24,135 nucleotides of DNA from a virus: IMG/VR virus record IMGVR_UViG_3300045051_000983, positions 1-24,135 of that record; one strand, written 5' to 3'. Position 1 is the first letter of the stretch. Each line of letters begins with the position of its first letter. Positions 1 through 7,015 of this stretch are shown here, piece after piece. The notes beneath the pieces were generated by a model that saw only the letters and a program-made list of their open reading frames with translations, had not been told where the DNA came from and ran no database searches. The position numbers and the translations under genes were made by a program.

Positions 1-269
1 TTCAAATCTGAGTTTCTGATTTTCAAGATATAGCTGAGTTGGAATTGGTAAGGGCTGCGTTCCGTCCGTCTGGGTTCTGGCTTGATGGTACCGTACTTTA
101 CGTGGTTCCTTACCGTATCAGGGTGAACTCCAATAATTTTGGCAGTGGTCTCAAGGTCGATCGTTCTTTCCTCGAATCGAGAAAAAACGATGTTTTCCAT
201 TTCAGGAAGGTTAAGGGCCTCTATTGCTCCTTCCCTTGCCGCTTCTTTAACAATTGCTTCGAAGTCCAT
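1..269 (-). CDS. HTH DNA-binding protein, excisionase-like (3' end outside window)
   Basis: The complement reads from ATG at 269 without a stop for 89 codons and leaves the window. An acidic N-terminal helix is followed by TTAKIIGVHPDTVRNHVKYG, which has the shape of a MerR/excisionase-type winged HTH (helix, turn GVHP, recognition helix TVRNHVK, then the wing GTIKPEPR). Small HTH proteins of this kind are common in Bacteroidota phages and integrative elements as excisionases or early regulators. It is the last visible gene of the leftward early operon, and its start overlaps the preceding 32-codon ORF by 23 nt, which suggests coupled translation. Which role it has (Xis or regulator) cannot be told from this fragment. 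Confidence 0.7.
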   Translation of the reverse strand, partial: MDFEAIVKEAAREGAIEALNLPEMENIVFSRFEERTIDLETTAKIIGVHPDTVRNHVKYGTIKPEPRRTERSPYQFQLSYILKIRNSDL

Positions 270-345
270 TTTCTAACAGTTTTTCGAGTTTTTCAATTAT
301 CGAATCCATCAGGTCTACTACTACTTGTAAATCCCTATTTTCCAT
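247..345 (-). CDS. Small 32-residue ORF in early operon
   Basis: ATG at 345, stop TAA at 247-249. It encodes a short, acidic/leucine-rich helical peptide (core VVDLMDSIIEKLEKLLENG). It overlaps the end of the LuxR-type gene by 11 nt and the start of the HTH gene by 23 nt, filling the only gap in a chain of overlapping genes. It may be a real small protein or only a translational bridge that carries ribosomes to the HTH start. I do not recognise a family. Confidence 0.4.
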   Translation of the reverse strand: MENRDLQVVVDLMDSIIEKLEKLLENGLRSNC

Positions 346-640
346 TGTGAATACATGATTGGATAGTCCCAGAAAGCTTTCTGAGTAATTCAATGAAATC
401 AATACCGGAGTAGGTTATTAACAGAATGGCGATCATAGCAATAACAATCACTTTTTCTGTCTTCAGGAACCAGACCACAAGGTCTATCTCATCCTTAGAA
501 TTGGTTTTTTTGATCATGTTTTGGAAGTGGGTTTTAATGGTTAATTCCGACCTGAAGGTTTTGTCCGCGATTTGCTTTCTTGAAAGCCCGGACACTCTCA
601 TTTCGATGATTTCCTTTTCAGTGTTACTCAGTAATTCCAT
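335..640 (-). CDS. LuxR-type HTH protein with a transmembrane helix
   Basis: 101 residues from ATG 640, which shares one base with the upstream TGA (TGATG). A GTG at 643 is an alternative start. Residues about 4-60 form a LuxR/GerE-type HTH: LSNTEKEIIEMRVSGLSRKQ is the family's opening, followed by a recognition helix around ELTIKTHFQNMIKK. Residues about 63-82 (VIVIAMIAILLITYSGIDF) are strongly hydrophobic and predicted to span the membrane. The protein has no receiver or sensor domain, so it looks like a minimal membrane-tethered transcription factor. Its place in the early operon suggests control of early or late phage transcription. That role is inference. Confidence 0.75.
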   Translation of the reverse strand: MELLSNTEKEIIEMRVSGLSRKQIADKTFRSELTIKTHFQNMIKKTNSKDEIDLVVWFLKTEKVIVIAMIAILLITYSGIDFIELLRKLSGTIQSCIHNGK

Positions 641-867
641 CACGCTACTTTTTCACCGGTGAAAGCATCAAAGCCGTATTTCCGCATGATGTGCGAAACC
701 ATAACTTCTTCCTTTTCAGTGAGGCATCTGGTACCGTTTTTCTTCATCGAGAATAGTTGCGACCAGTTCCAACCACAAGCCTTCATTATTTCGTCTTTTA
801 CCTCCTGTTGGATGTTTCCGGGAAGGTTCCCGAATGCTAACCCGAATGTTTTTACTTCTTTACTCAT
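640..867 (-). CDS. Small early protein, possible Cro-like regulator
   Basis: 75 residues, first gene of the leftward early operon and divergent from the S24 repressor. Its sequence is helical, with a central Trp-Asn-Trp segment, MKKNGTR and a conserved-looking tail YGFDAFTGE. Small proteins of similar pattern sit opposite repressors in other Bacteroidota mobile elements. A Cro-like role is inferred from position only, as I see no unambiguous HTH. Its stop overlaps the start of the LuxR-type gene. Confidence 0.6.
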   Translation of the reverse strand: MSKEVKTFGLAFGNLPGNIQQEVKDEIMKACGWNWSQLFSMKKNGTRCLTEKEEVMVSHIMRKYGFDAFTGEKVA

Positions 868-1076
868 ATTTAAGTATTGTTTATGTTGTTAACTGTTCTT
901 ACTTTTGATGCTTAACCAAGTCCGGGTCGGGTAATTAATTTACCCGCTCCGGTTTGCTTGCTTTAACCACTCAATAGTGGTCTTAAGTCGTGGTGGACGG
1001 TGACCATTATTCGACTGGTTAAAGCTTTGGTTATTCAAGTTTCGACTTGTAACGCCTCATTGTTTAGCAGAACGAT
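868..1076 (-). promoter_or_regulatory. Hairpin-rich 5' leader of the early operon
   Basis: About 209 nt separate the predicted transcription start (near 1076) from the first early ATG at 867. No credible gene lies here. Perfect inverted repeats occur at 928-946 (CGGGTAA, 5-nt loop, TTACCCG), 966-981 (ACCACT, CAAT loop, AGTGGT) and 1036-1049 (CAAGT, TTCG loop, ACTTG). None is followed by a T run on the minus strand, so they are not obvious terminators. They could be leader RNA structure or extra operator sites. Confidence 0.45.
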
Positions 1077-1080
1077 GATA

Positions 1081-1113
1081 CAAATATAAACAAACATTTC
1101 AGTTTTTTACAAA
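1081..1113 (-). promoter_or_regulatory. Bacteroidota-type promoter for the leftward early operon
   Basis: On the minus strand the -33 element TTTG (1113-1110) is followed by 21 nt and then TATATTTG (1088-1081). This matches the known Bacteroidota sigma consensus TTTG / N19-21 / TAnnTTTG exactly. The transcription start should lie near 1076. The repressor-side direct repeats cover the whole -33 to -7 interval, so repressor binding would block this promoter. Confidence 0.75.
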
Positions 1114-1122
1114 CATTTCAGT
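1090..1122. promoter_or_regulatory. Candidate operators: two 14-bp direct repeats
   Basis: ACAAACATTTCAGT occurs at 1090-1103 and again, identically, at 1109-1122. The 19-bp period is nearly two helical turns. Each copy contains the partial dyad AAACATTT. The pair lies between the early promoter's -7 box and the repressor ATG at 1132, so one bound repressor array could both shut the early operon and autoregulate the repressor gene. Confidence 0.65.
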
Positions 1123-1131
1123 ATTTAAATA

Positions 1132-1863
1132 ATGAATCTACCTGAAAATAATTATAGAATTAAGCAAGTTGTTGATTATAAGACAGGAGGAAATGTTTCT
1201 AAATTTGCAGAACTTATAGGCACATCTCAACAGAAGCTTAATAGAGTATTCAAAATAGATACTAGGACTGGCAAATTCCCAACTGTTCCTTCAGATATAA
1301 TATCCAGAATTACTGAATTGTTTGTAGACATTAATCCTTCTTGGTTGTTAACAGGAGAAGGTGAAATGCTTTTATCCGTTAATAAATCTGAATTAAAACC
1401 AAAGGAGTTCAATTCTCATATTGAAGTTAAGGTTGTTACATCAAAGGCTCGTGCCGGTTATTCCGATTCTTATTACTCAGATGAATACCTTGACGACATG
1501 CCAACCGTGCTTATCGAGGCAGATAGGGAATACAAGGGAAAATATCTTGCTTTCGAAGTTGATGGTGATAGCATGGAGCCAGAATACCACCCAGGAGACA
1601 TTGTCATTTGCAGGGAAATAAAACGTGATTTATGGAAGTACAAACTTCATTTCGAAGATTGGGATTTTGTAATTGCTCATGGAACAAAAGGCATAATGTT
1701 GAAGCAAATCACGAACCACAATGTTGAAACAGGTGAAATTATTTGCCATTCAATCAATGGATTTGAGCACACTGATTTTTCCCTAAACCTAAAAGAAGTG
1801 GCCTTCCTTTACAATGTGGTAGAGCATCGAATTTCAGGAAAAAACAAACGTAGATATAGATAA
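1132..1863 (+). CDS. Phage repressor, LexA/CI-like, S24 peptidase family
   Basis: 243 residues. The N-terminal part (about 8-75) is a CI/Cro-type HTH: KFAELIGTSQQKLNRVF is the two-helix core, and INPSWLLTGEGEM is the phrase that typically ends this domain in Bacteroidota repressors. The C-terminal half is a LexA-type S24 domain: Ala108-Gly109 (KARAGY) is the self-cleavage site, Ser147 lies in DGDSMEP, and the general-base Lys191 lies in IMLKQI. It maintains lysogeny by binding operators, and RecA-stimulated self-cleavage would induce the phage. It is divergent from the early operon, and two direct repeats lie immediately upstream. Confidence 0.93.
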   Translation: MNLPENNYRIKQVVDYKTGGNVSKFAELIGTSQQKLNRVFKIDTRTGKFPTVPSDIISRITELFVDINPSWLLTGEGEMLLSVNKSELKPKEFNSHIEVKVVTSKARAGYSDSYYSDEYLDDMPTVLIEADREYKGKYLAFEVDGDSMEPEYHPGDIVICREIKRDLWKYKLHFEDWDFVIAHGTKGIMLKQITNHNVETGEIICHSINGFEHTDFSLNLKEVAFLYNVVEHRISGKNKRRYR

Positions 1864-1893
1864 ACTAAATAATACCCTTTATCCCAAATCATT

Positions 1894-2559
1894 ATGAAAA
1901 AAAGTATTGTATTTACATTGATCGCTATTTCTCTGTTTTCCTGCGTTCGCTTCAACGCTGATATTTTTAAAAAAGAGATCGAAACATACGATTTTAAATT
2001 TATCAGTGCTGAATATTCTGATGGCGTTTTTAAGGCAACTCTCCAGTCTAACATAGACACAACTGGTGGGGCCAGCCCTTTTGCAACCGCAATTATTATA
2101 TCCGATAGGTTGGTTGGAGTGTTATATGATTTTGAACCAAAGAAAATAGTTTTAAGTGTTGTATTAAAAGGAATCTCTACACCATATATTGTAAGCTGTG
2201 ATTTTCACAAACCAGTAAGTTATACTGTTGAACAAAACGGAACAACAATATGGCCTAAAATCGTAAAAGTAGAATCAAAGCCAACCACCCCTTATGTTTC
2301 CCCAACCGATAAATTGAAAAAATTAATGGCAGAAGAACCCAGCGTAAAGGATTTCGTACTTACAGAGGCAAAGGTATTGTATATCTCTGTAATTAGCGAT
2401 GGAACGCGCCGTGATGGACTAGCATCCTATTTTTGTCAGCAGATGAAAGACAATGGCATTTCTGTTGACCAGGTAAAAATTATAAAATTTGGTTCTCAAA
2501 ACCATCCTGATAGAGATAATGCTTATGGTATTCTATTGGGAGAAAGTTGGTGCAAATAG
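1894..2559 (+). CDS. Putative lipoprotein, unknown function
   Basis: 221 residues, starting 30 nt after the repressor stop. The N-terminus MKKSIVFTLIAISLFSC is a type II signal peptide with Cys17 as the lipidation site. A beta-rich middle part follows, then a Lys/Pro linker around SKPTTPYVSPTDKLKKL. The C-terminal domain contains VLYISVISDGTRRDGLASYF and ends YGILLGESWCK. I do not recognise a named family. It is probably anchored in the outer membrane facing the periplasm. Being next after the repressor in the same direction, it may be expressed in the lysogen. Confidence 0.75.
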   Translation: MKKSIVFTLIAISLFSCVRFNADIFKKEIETYDFKFISAEYSDGVFKATLQSNIDTTGGASPFATAIIISDRLVGVLYDFEPKKIVLSVVLKGISTPYIVSCDFHKPVSYTVEQNGTTIWPKIVKVESKPTTPYVSPTDKLKKLMAEEPSVKDFVLTEAKVLYISVISDGTRRDGLASYFCQQMKDNGISVDQVKIIKFGSQNHPDRDNAYGILLGESWCK

Positions 2560-2561
2560 CC

Positions 2562-3254
2562 ATGTTCACATTGAGTTTTGGATATAGCGCTTCTAAGAAC
2601 TACCGGAAAGCCCTTGAAATAGCTCACAGCCTCGGTGGAAAAATGGAAAAAGGAACAATGATCATTGAATTTCATGATTATGAACTCCTGTACACTTATG
2701 ACAAAGCAACCCCTCTACTTGGAATCATTCAAAAATGGAAAACCGTAGCTGGGGACTACAATGGAAAAAGAGTTGATCCATTCAGGTTTCTTTTTGGTTT
2801 GTGGAGGAATGTTGCCGAATGCGCCCAGGAAAGGAACAACTCTTGGGATCAACGCCATTGCTGGCTTAACCGGGACAATGAAGGCTGGGGGTGCAAATTG
2901 GTAAATCCATTTTCAGCTTTCAACTATGGTGATGGGATGTACCGGCGCTCCGATCGCTTCTGGTACAATTTTGGCGAATACAAGGACATTGATACATGGA
3001 AAGTCAACAAACAGCTGATCTTCGAAAAACTTCAAAAAACGATTGAAAACAGTCATGTAAGCCTGTGTCCTTTTTTTGATATTGAGAGGATCCGTAGGAC
3101 TGTCGAAAATCTGCCCGGTATTATCAAGCTCGACGCTGAAGATTATATCCCATACTATGGGGAAGAGAGGCACCGGATCAATATCCGACACCTCCCAAAG
3201 TTCGAAAACGAAAACAACCCAATAATGACAATTCCAAAGCTATGTTCAAACTAA
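2562..3254 (+). CDS. Hypothetical protein, aromatic and Cys/His-rich centre
   Basis: 230 residues from ATG 2562. The reading frame is open further upstream (TTG 2547), but that would overlap the previous gene, and ATG two bases after its stop is the natural start. No signal peptide or membrane segment is apparent. The centre is unusually rich in Trp, Arg, Asn and Cys (RNNSWDQRHCWLNRDNEGWG), followed by FSAFNYGDGMYRRSDRFWYN. The C-terminus is charged and ends by overlapping an upstream alternative start of the next gene. I do not recognise the family. It looks cytoplasmic and richer in G+C than its cargo neighbours. Confidence 0.7.
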   Translation: MFTLSFGYSASKNYRKALEIAHSLGGKMEKGTMIIEFHDYELLYTYDKATPLLGIIQKWKTVAGDYNGKRVDPFRFLFGLWRNVAECAQERNNSWDQRHCWLNRDNEGWGCKLVNPFSAFNYGDGMYRRSDRFWYNFGEYKDIDTWKVNKQLIFEKLQKTIENSHVSLCPFFDIERIRRTVENLPGIIKLDAEDYIPYYGEERHRINIRHLPKFENENNPIMTIPKLCSN

Positions 3255-3259
3255 CCAGT

Positions 3260-3973
3260 ATGAAAAATAAAATTTGGATACTGATAGCACTTTGTGCTTT
3301 GCTTGTACCAGGAAGCATTATTTGGTGTATAAGTATCCTATCTAATAATTCCCCGAGTCTTTTCTGCATATCTGATTGGGGGAATTTCGGATCATTGGCA
3401 AGTGGAACGATTGGCTTAGCCATTGCTTTACTAAATCTTATCGCGTTCATTTTTCTCACAATTGAAGTTTCCAATCTTCAAAAAGAATTCAATTCACAGC
3501 AGTTAAAAATTCAAAATGACATCAATGAACGGCAGCTGGAATTTCAGAAGAAATCAATTTTTGCACAACTTCGGAGTGAGCGAATTTCAAAGATTTCAGA
3601 CGATTTATTTCTTCTGACAGATTCAATAAAAAACATCATGAATGAAAGTTTTGATTTAGCAAATTCAAAAGAACCAAATGAAATTTCAAAAACTCAAAAT
3701 ATAAAAGTCAGGCTATTATCTGAATTCTCCTTAGGCATGTCTAAAATAAATTCATTCATAAAATCGAATGAAGGCTTATTTATTATCGATGAAAAAATTA
3801 ATTCAAGTCTGATCAATATTTTGAAAGACATTTCTAATACAATTGAAAAAATGCTAGTATTTGAGCCTACCATTGAATATACAATGAAATTTTACTCTTT
3901 TATAAATGAAAGAGATCAATTCATAAAAACCATAACTGATTTAATGTTAGTTGATATTAAAAACACCAACTAA
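3260..3973 (+). CDS. Two-TM coiled-coil protein, putAbiC-like
   Basis: 237 residues from ATG 3260, the first ATG after the previous stop. An in-frame ATG at 3242 would overlap that gene. TM helices lie at about 5-27 and 49-70. Between them is DWGNFGSLASGTIGLAIALL, whose WGxFG..SG..G pattern is typical of the N-terminus of putative phage abortive-infection proteins of the putAbiC type. A charged coiled coil (about 71-110: NLQKEF...QLEFQKKS) and a helical cytoplasmic domain follow. The family is named from phage-exclusion contexts, and the function of this copy is not shown by sequence. The context with a nuclease and a sensor-TM gene supports a phage-exclusion role. Confidence 0.65.
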   Translation: MKNKIWILIALCALLVPGSIIWCISILSNNSPSLFCISDWGNFGSLASGTIGLAIALLNLIAFIFLTIEVSNLQKEFNSQQLKIQNDINERQLEFQKKSIFAQLRSERISKISDDLFLLTDSIKNIMNESFDLANSKEPNEISKTQNIKVRLLSEFSLGMSKINSFIKSNEGLFIIDEKINSSLINILKDISNTIEKMLVFEPTIEYTMKFYSFINERDQFIKTITDLMLVDIKNTN

Positions 3974-4012
3974 AAATTTGATAAAGAATTCTAACATTAT
4001 AATCTTAACTGT

Positions 4013-5053
4013 ATGAAAAAAATCCTTCTACCACTTCTCACATCACTATTCCTTCTCTCGCTAAATGCTTGCGGGCAGGAAATAGTAAATCATACAATCG
4101 GAGACCTCACTCCCAAGTACTCGAAAGGGGAAATAGTAAAACACACCTATTACACCCTCTCCTACTCCGAAGAAAACGAACAACCTTATTGGGTATTCTA
4201 TAAGCTGACTCCCGATTTTCTTAACAGCTCAATCGATCGAACTGATGATTTCCGTCCGGATCCATCGGTTTCGTCCGGATCAGCTGCCCTATCTGATTAT
4301 TCAGGATCGGGATACGATCGCGGACATCTTGCACCTGCAGCAGACATGAAGATAAACGACACTTCAATTTCAGAATCTTTTTTCCTTTCAAATATGTCTC
4401 CCCAACTTCCCGGGTTCAATCGTGGGATTTGGAGTAAACTTGAGAGTCTTGTCAGAACTTGGTGTACAAATGAAGATACTATCTACGTAGTCACTGGACC
4501 CGTTTTCAAAAATAATATTGGAACCATCGGAGCTAATCAGGTGACTATTCCTGGTTATTACTACAAAGCCATTCTTGACATTACTGATGAAAGGAAAATG
4601 ATTGCTTTGGTGCTTCCTAATGCTTCAAGCTCGGCGGATCTTTCCTCGTTTGTTATTTCCATTGACAGCCTCGAATCACTCACAGGAATTGATTTCTTCC
4701 CCGGGTTGCCGGACAATATTGAAACTACTCTTGAGAAGAAATCTAATGCTTCTCAATGGACTTGGACGTCCACTGTTTCGTCAACAAATCCGACTACCAA
4801 ATCAGGATCAGTTCAAGAAAAATCGACTGGGTCCACACAATGCCTTGGCACTGCATCGTCTACTGGACAACAATGTAAAAACATGACCACAAATACTAAT
4901 GGCTATTGCCATGTTCACCAAAACCAAGCCCCGGGATATGTGAAGCCAGCATCCACTGGTTATGCTGGCCAGTGCTGTGCAACCACCAAGGCCGGGACAA
5001 GGTGCAAGCGACAGGCATCTGACGGCACAAAATACTGCTGGCAACATCAATAA
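4013..5053 (+). CDS. DNA/RNA non-specific endonuclease, lipoprotein, with two C-terminal Cys/His repeats
   Basis: 346 residues. The type II signal peptide has its lipobox at LNAC20. The beta-beta-alpha-metal nuclease domain spans about 30-235: the DRGH signature is at 102-105 (YDRGHLAPAADMK, catalytic His105), followed by SNMSPQLPGFNRGIW with the metal-binding Asn136 and Glu144. A Ser/Thr-rich linker (about 240-275) leads to two repeats of the form C-x7-GxxC-x(8-9)-YC-xx-H at about 277-302 and 321-345 (CLGT...QQC...GYCHVH and CATTKAGTRC...YCWQH), probably metal-binding. It should act outside the cytoplasm, anchored to a membrane, where it could cut incoming or extracellular nucleic acid. A weak own promoter may exist: TTTG at 3977-3980, 19 nt, TAATCTTA. 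Confidence 0.9.
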   Translation: MKKILLPLLTSLFLLSLNACGQEIVNHTIGDLTPKYSKGEIVKHTYYTLSYSEENEQPYWVFYKLTPDFLNSSIDRTDDFRPDPSVSSGSAALSDYSGSGYDRGHLAPAADMKINDTSISESFFLSNMSPQLPGFNRGIWSKLESLVRTWCTNEDTIYVVTGPVFKNNIGTIGANQVTIPGYYYKAILDITDERKMIALVLPNASSSADLSSFVISIDSLESLTGIDFFPGLPDNIETTLEKKSNASQWTWTSTVSSTNPTTKSGSVQEKSTGSTQCLGTASSTGQQCKNMTTNTNGYCHVHQNQAPGYVKPASTGYAGQCCATTKAGTRCKRQASDGTKYCWQHQ

Positions 5054-5078
5054 AAACCTAAATATAATCTCACCAACT

Positions 5079-5576
5079 ATGAAACTAAAGTTCTTACTCG
5101 TTATAGCATGTACAGTCGCATTTATTCAAATAGGATTTAATGCTCAAGGTCAAAGTGATCTAGGTGAATTCTGTTACTATGAATCAGTTGATGGACAAAA
5201 AACTGAAAGTGTTGCAATCCCATATTTGAAAAATGAACGTATTGAGATTAAGTTTAAAAGCAGTTATCAGATTACTATCAAATCATCTGAAAAGCAATTG
5301 ATATCTGATATTGCCAAAAATATTAAAACAGACACAAAAGAGAAGATTAAACTTGGGACATATAAACCCGAATCAATTTCTTGTAGTTCTAAAACTGGAT
5401 CCAAATACTCAAAAATTATAGATGGGAGTGGTGAACTGACTTTTTACTTTGATGGAAAAAATCTGATAATTGACATTCCTGAACTACATGACATATTCGA
5501 TGGAAACATCGGGGAAAGTCATATTATTTATATTCCATCTAGATGTATTAATGATTTTCAGAATTGCTTAAAATAA
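5079..5576 (+). CDS. Secreted protein of unknown function
   Basis: 165 residues from ATG 5079. The frame is open further upstream, but only across the end of the nuclease gene. A cleavable signal peptide ends near FNAQGQ (about residue 25). The mature protein is Lys/Ser-rich and predicted beta-rich, with three or four Cys (including FCYYES, SISCSS and SRC...NCLK) that could form disulfides. It lies 25 nt after the nuclease stop and 18 nt before the next gene, so it is probably co-transcribed. An accessory or inhibitor role for the nuclease is possible but unsupported. Confidence 0.65.
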   Translation: MKLKFLLVIACTVAFIQIGFNAQGQSDLGEFCYYESVDGQKTESVAIPYLKNERIEIKFKSSYQITIKSSEKQLISDIAKNIKTDTKEKIKLGTYKPESISCSSKTGSKYSKIIDGSGELTFYFDGKNLIIDIPELHDIFDGNIGESHIIYIPSRCINDFQNCLK

Positions 5577-5594
5577 CATCTTAAAAACCTAACT

Positions 5595-5807
5595 ATGAAA
5601 AAATTAATTCTCTTAATATCCATATTGCTAATTTTTATTATTAGCCCTACGTGTACATCAGATATTGATGATACACCGTCTCAAACAGAATGGAAGTGTG
5701 GCACCTATAACGGCAAACAGCTTTACACCGGGCCAAAAGGAGGTTGCTACTACATCAACAGCAACGGGAATAAAACATACGTCGATAGAAGTAATTGTAA
5801 TTGTTAA
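5595..5807 (+). CDS. Small lipoprotein-like protein with PBCV basic-adaptor-type motif
   Basis: 70 residues. The hydrophobic N-terminus ends at Cys20 (ISPTC), compatible with a lipoprotein signal. Residues about 44-63, YTGPKGGCYYINSNGNKTYV, match the short GPKGGxYYxNxxGxKxYV pattern of the PBCV-specific basic adaptor family, which is found in chlorovirus, phage and bacterial proteins. The C-terminus is Cys-rich (SNCNC). The motif's function is unknown. Here it would be displayed outside the cytoplasm. Confidence 0.65.
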   Translation: MKKLILLISILLIFIISPTCTSDIDDTPSQTEWKCGTYNGKQLYTGPKGGCYYINSNGNKTYVDRSNCNC

Positions 5808-5824
5808 ACTAAACTATTTAACCT

Positions 5825-7015
5825 ATGATAAATTTGAATGAGTACTTTGGATCAAATGTTCCATTTATTTCTAATGAAACGAATTATTGGATGATTAGAA
5901 CATCATCAGGAATATATTATGAAGAATTTGTAAAAAATAGCTATATCGCTATTGGATGGAATGAGGTTACGATCACTGATTTACATGAAATAAACATTTC
6001 CCCAAATAATAAAGGATTGGTAGATAGTGTGAAACAAAAGATTGAAGCAAGTCATGATGTTTTCCTTGACCAACATGAGGAAGACCTTATTTATGACCCA
6101 GATGAAAAGGGAAATAAAGGAATAAAAGCAAGACAATCAAAAGCATTATCTCAAATGCTAAAATTCGTGTATGATTTAAATGCCGGTGATATAGTGGTTA
6201 TTCCAAGTGAATCTTCTAATTTCTTGTCTTTTGGAGAAGTATTAGAAGATCATTGCTATATAGGAAATGGAAACGAACTTGAGAATTGCAAATTTTACAA
6301 AAGAAGAAAAATCCACTGGATAAAAAAGGATATTCGAAGAGGGTCGTTAGATTCAGTTCTTTTAAAATTCATTTATGCCCATCAGACTCTTTTCAGCATT
6401 AATGATTATAGAGATTATATAAATTCAACACTTTATGATTTTTATCTTTCACAAGAAAAAGCTTCATTAGTTTTAAGAATTAAACAATCATCTGGATTTA
6501 ATCCTTTTGAAATTAGGCAGTTTTATAATGACCTAACTTATTTCATAGAAGAATTTACTGATTTTCTAGGAGAGGATATAAATAAAGAAAATATAGAAGT
6601 AAAATTCAATTTGCAATCACCTGGAACAATTGTTTTTATTTGCACAGCAATTGGGGCAATTGCTTTTGCCGCAATTGGAATTATGACCATATTAGCAGGT
6701 GGGGAACAAGAACAAACAATAGATCCTTCAACTGGACAGTTAAAAGGTAAGTTTAAATCTAATTCCTTATTAGATAAGATTTCTGATTTTCTTGACAGAA
6801 AATCTCTACGGAGGCAAAATGAATTAGACAGAGAGCAACAGAGAACTTTTAATAGTATAGAATTCTTTTCAAATCTTAAGAAAATGGAAGTTGCACCAAA
6901 CGAGGAATTAAAACAACTAGTGTCTTCTGATGTTGAGTATTTTGAAAATTACATCAATGAAAATCCAATAGATATTTCTAAAGTTAATGATGACAATTAT
7001 GAAAGCCAGAACTAA
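5825..7015 (+). CDS. EVE/PUA-like sensor domain fused to a membrane segment
   Basis: 396 residues. Residues about 20-150 carry the pattern of the PUA/EVE-like N-terminal module found on restriction-type proteins: YWMIRTSSGIYYEEF, then YIAIGWNEV (40-48), a helix ending ALSQMLKFVYDL, and AGDIVVIPS...LSFGEVLEDHCY (120-145). A linker domain (150-260) has HQTLFSINDY and SLVLRIKQSSGFNPFEIRQF. One long hydrophobic helix follows (about 266-292, GTIVFICTAIGAIAFAAIGI). The C-terminal about 100 residues are charged and probably cytoplasmic. PUA/EVE-type domains bind modified bases or nucleic acid. A sensor joined to a TM element suggests a membrane-damaging defence effector, which is inference. I know no named system with this exact architecture. 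Confidence 0.7.
   Translation: MINLNEYFGSNVPFISNETNYWMIRTSSGIYYEEFVKNSYIAIGWNEVTITDLHEINISPNNKGLVDSVKQKIEASHDVFLDQHEEDLIYDPDEKGNKGIKARQSKALSQMLKFVYDLNAGDIVVIPSESSNFLSFGEVLEDHCYIGNGNELENCKFYKRRKIHWIKKDIRRGSLDSVLLKFIYAHQTLFSINDYRDYINSTLYDFYLSQEKASLVLRIKQSSGFNPFEIRQFYNDLTYFIEEFTDFLGEDINKENIEVKFNLQSPGTIVFICTAIGAIAFAAIGIMTILAGGEQEQTIDPSTGQLKGKFKSNSLLDKISDFLDRKSLRRQNELDREQQRTFNSIEFFSNLKKMEVAPNEELKQLVSSDVEYFENYINENPIDISKVNDDNYESQN

Noticed and set aside
39-350. Rightward 103-codon frame at the left edge
   Set aside because: It is antisense to a convincing HTH gene and has atypical composition for a protein.
4962-5078. 39-codon upstream extension of the secreted protein gene
   Set aside because: It lies inside the nuclease gene in another frame. 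A clear signal peptide begins at ATG 5079.
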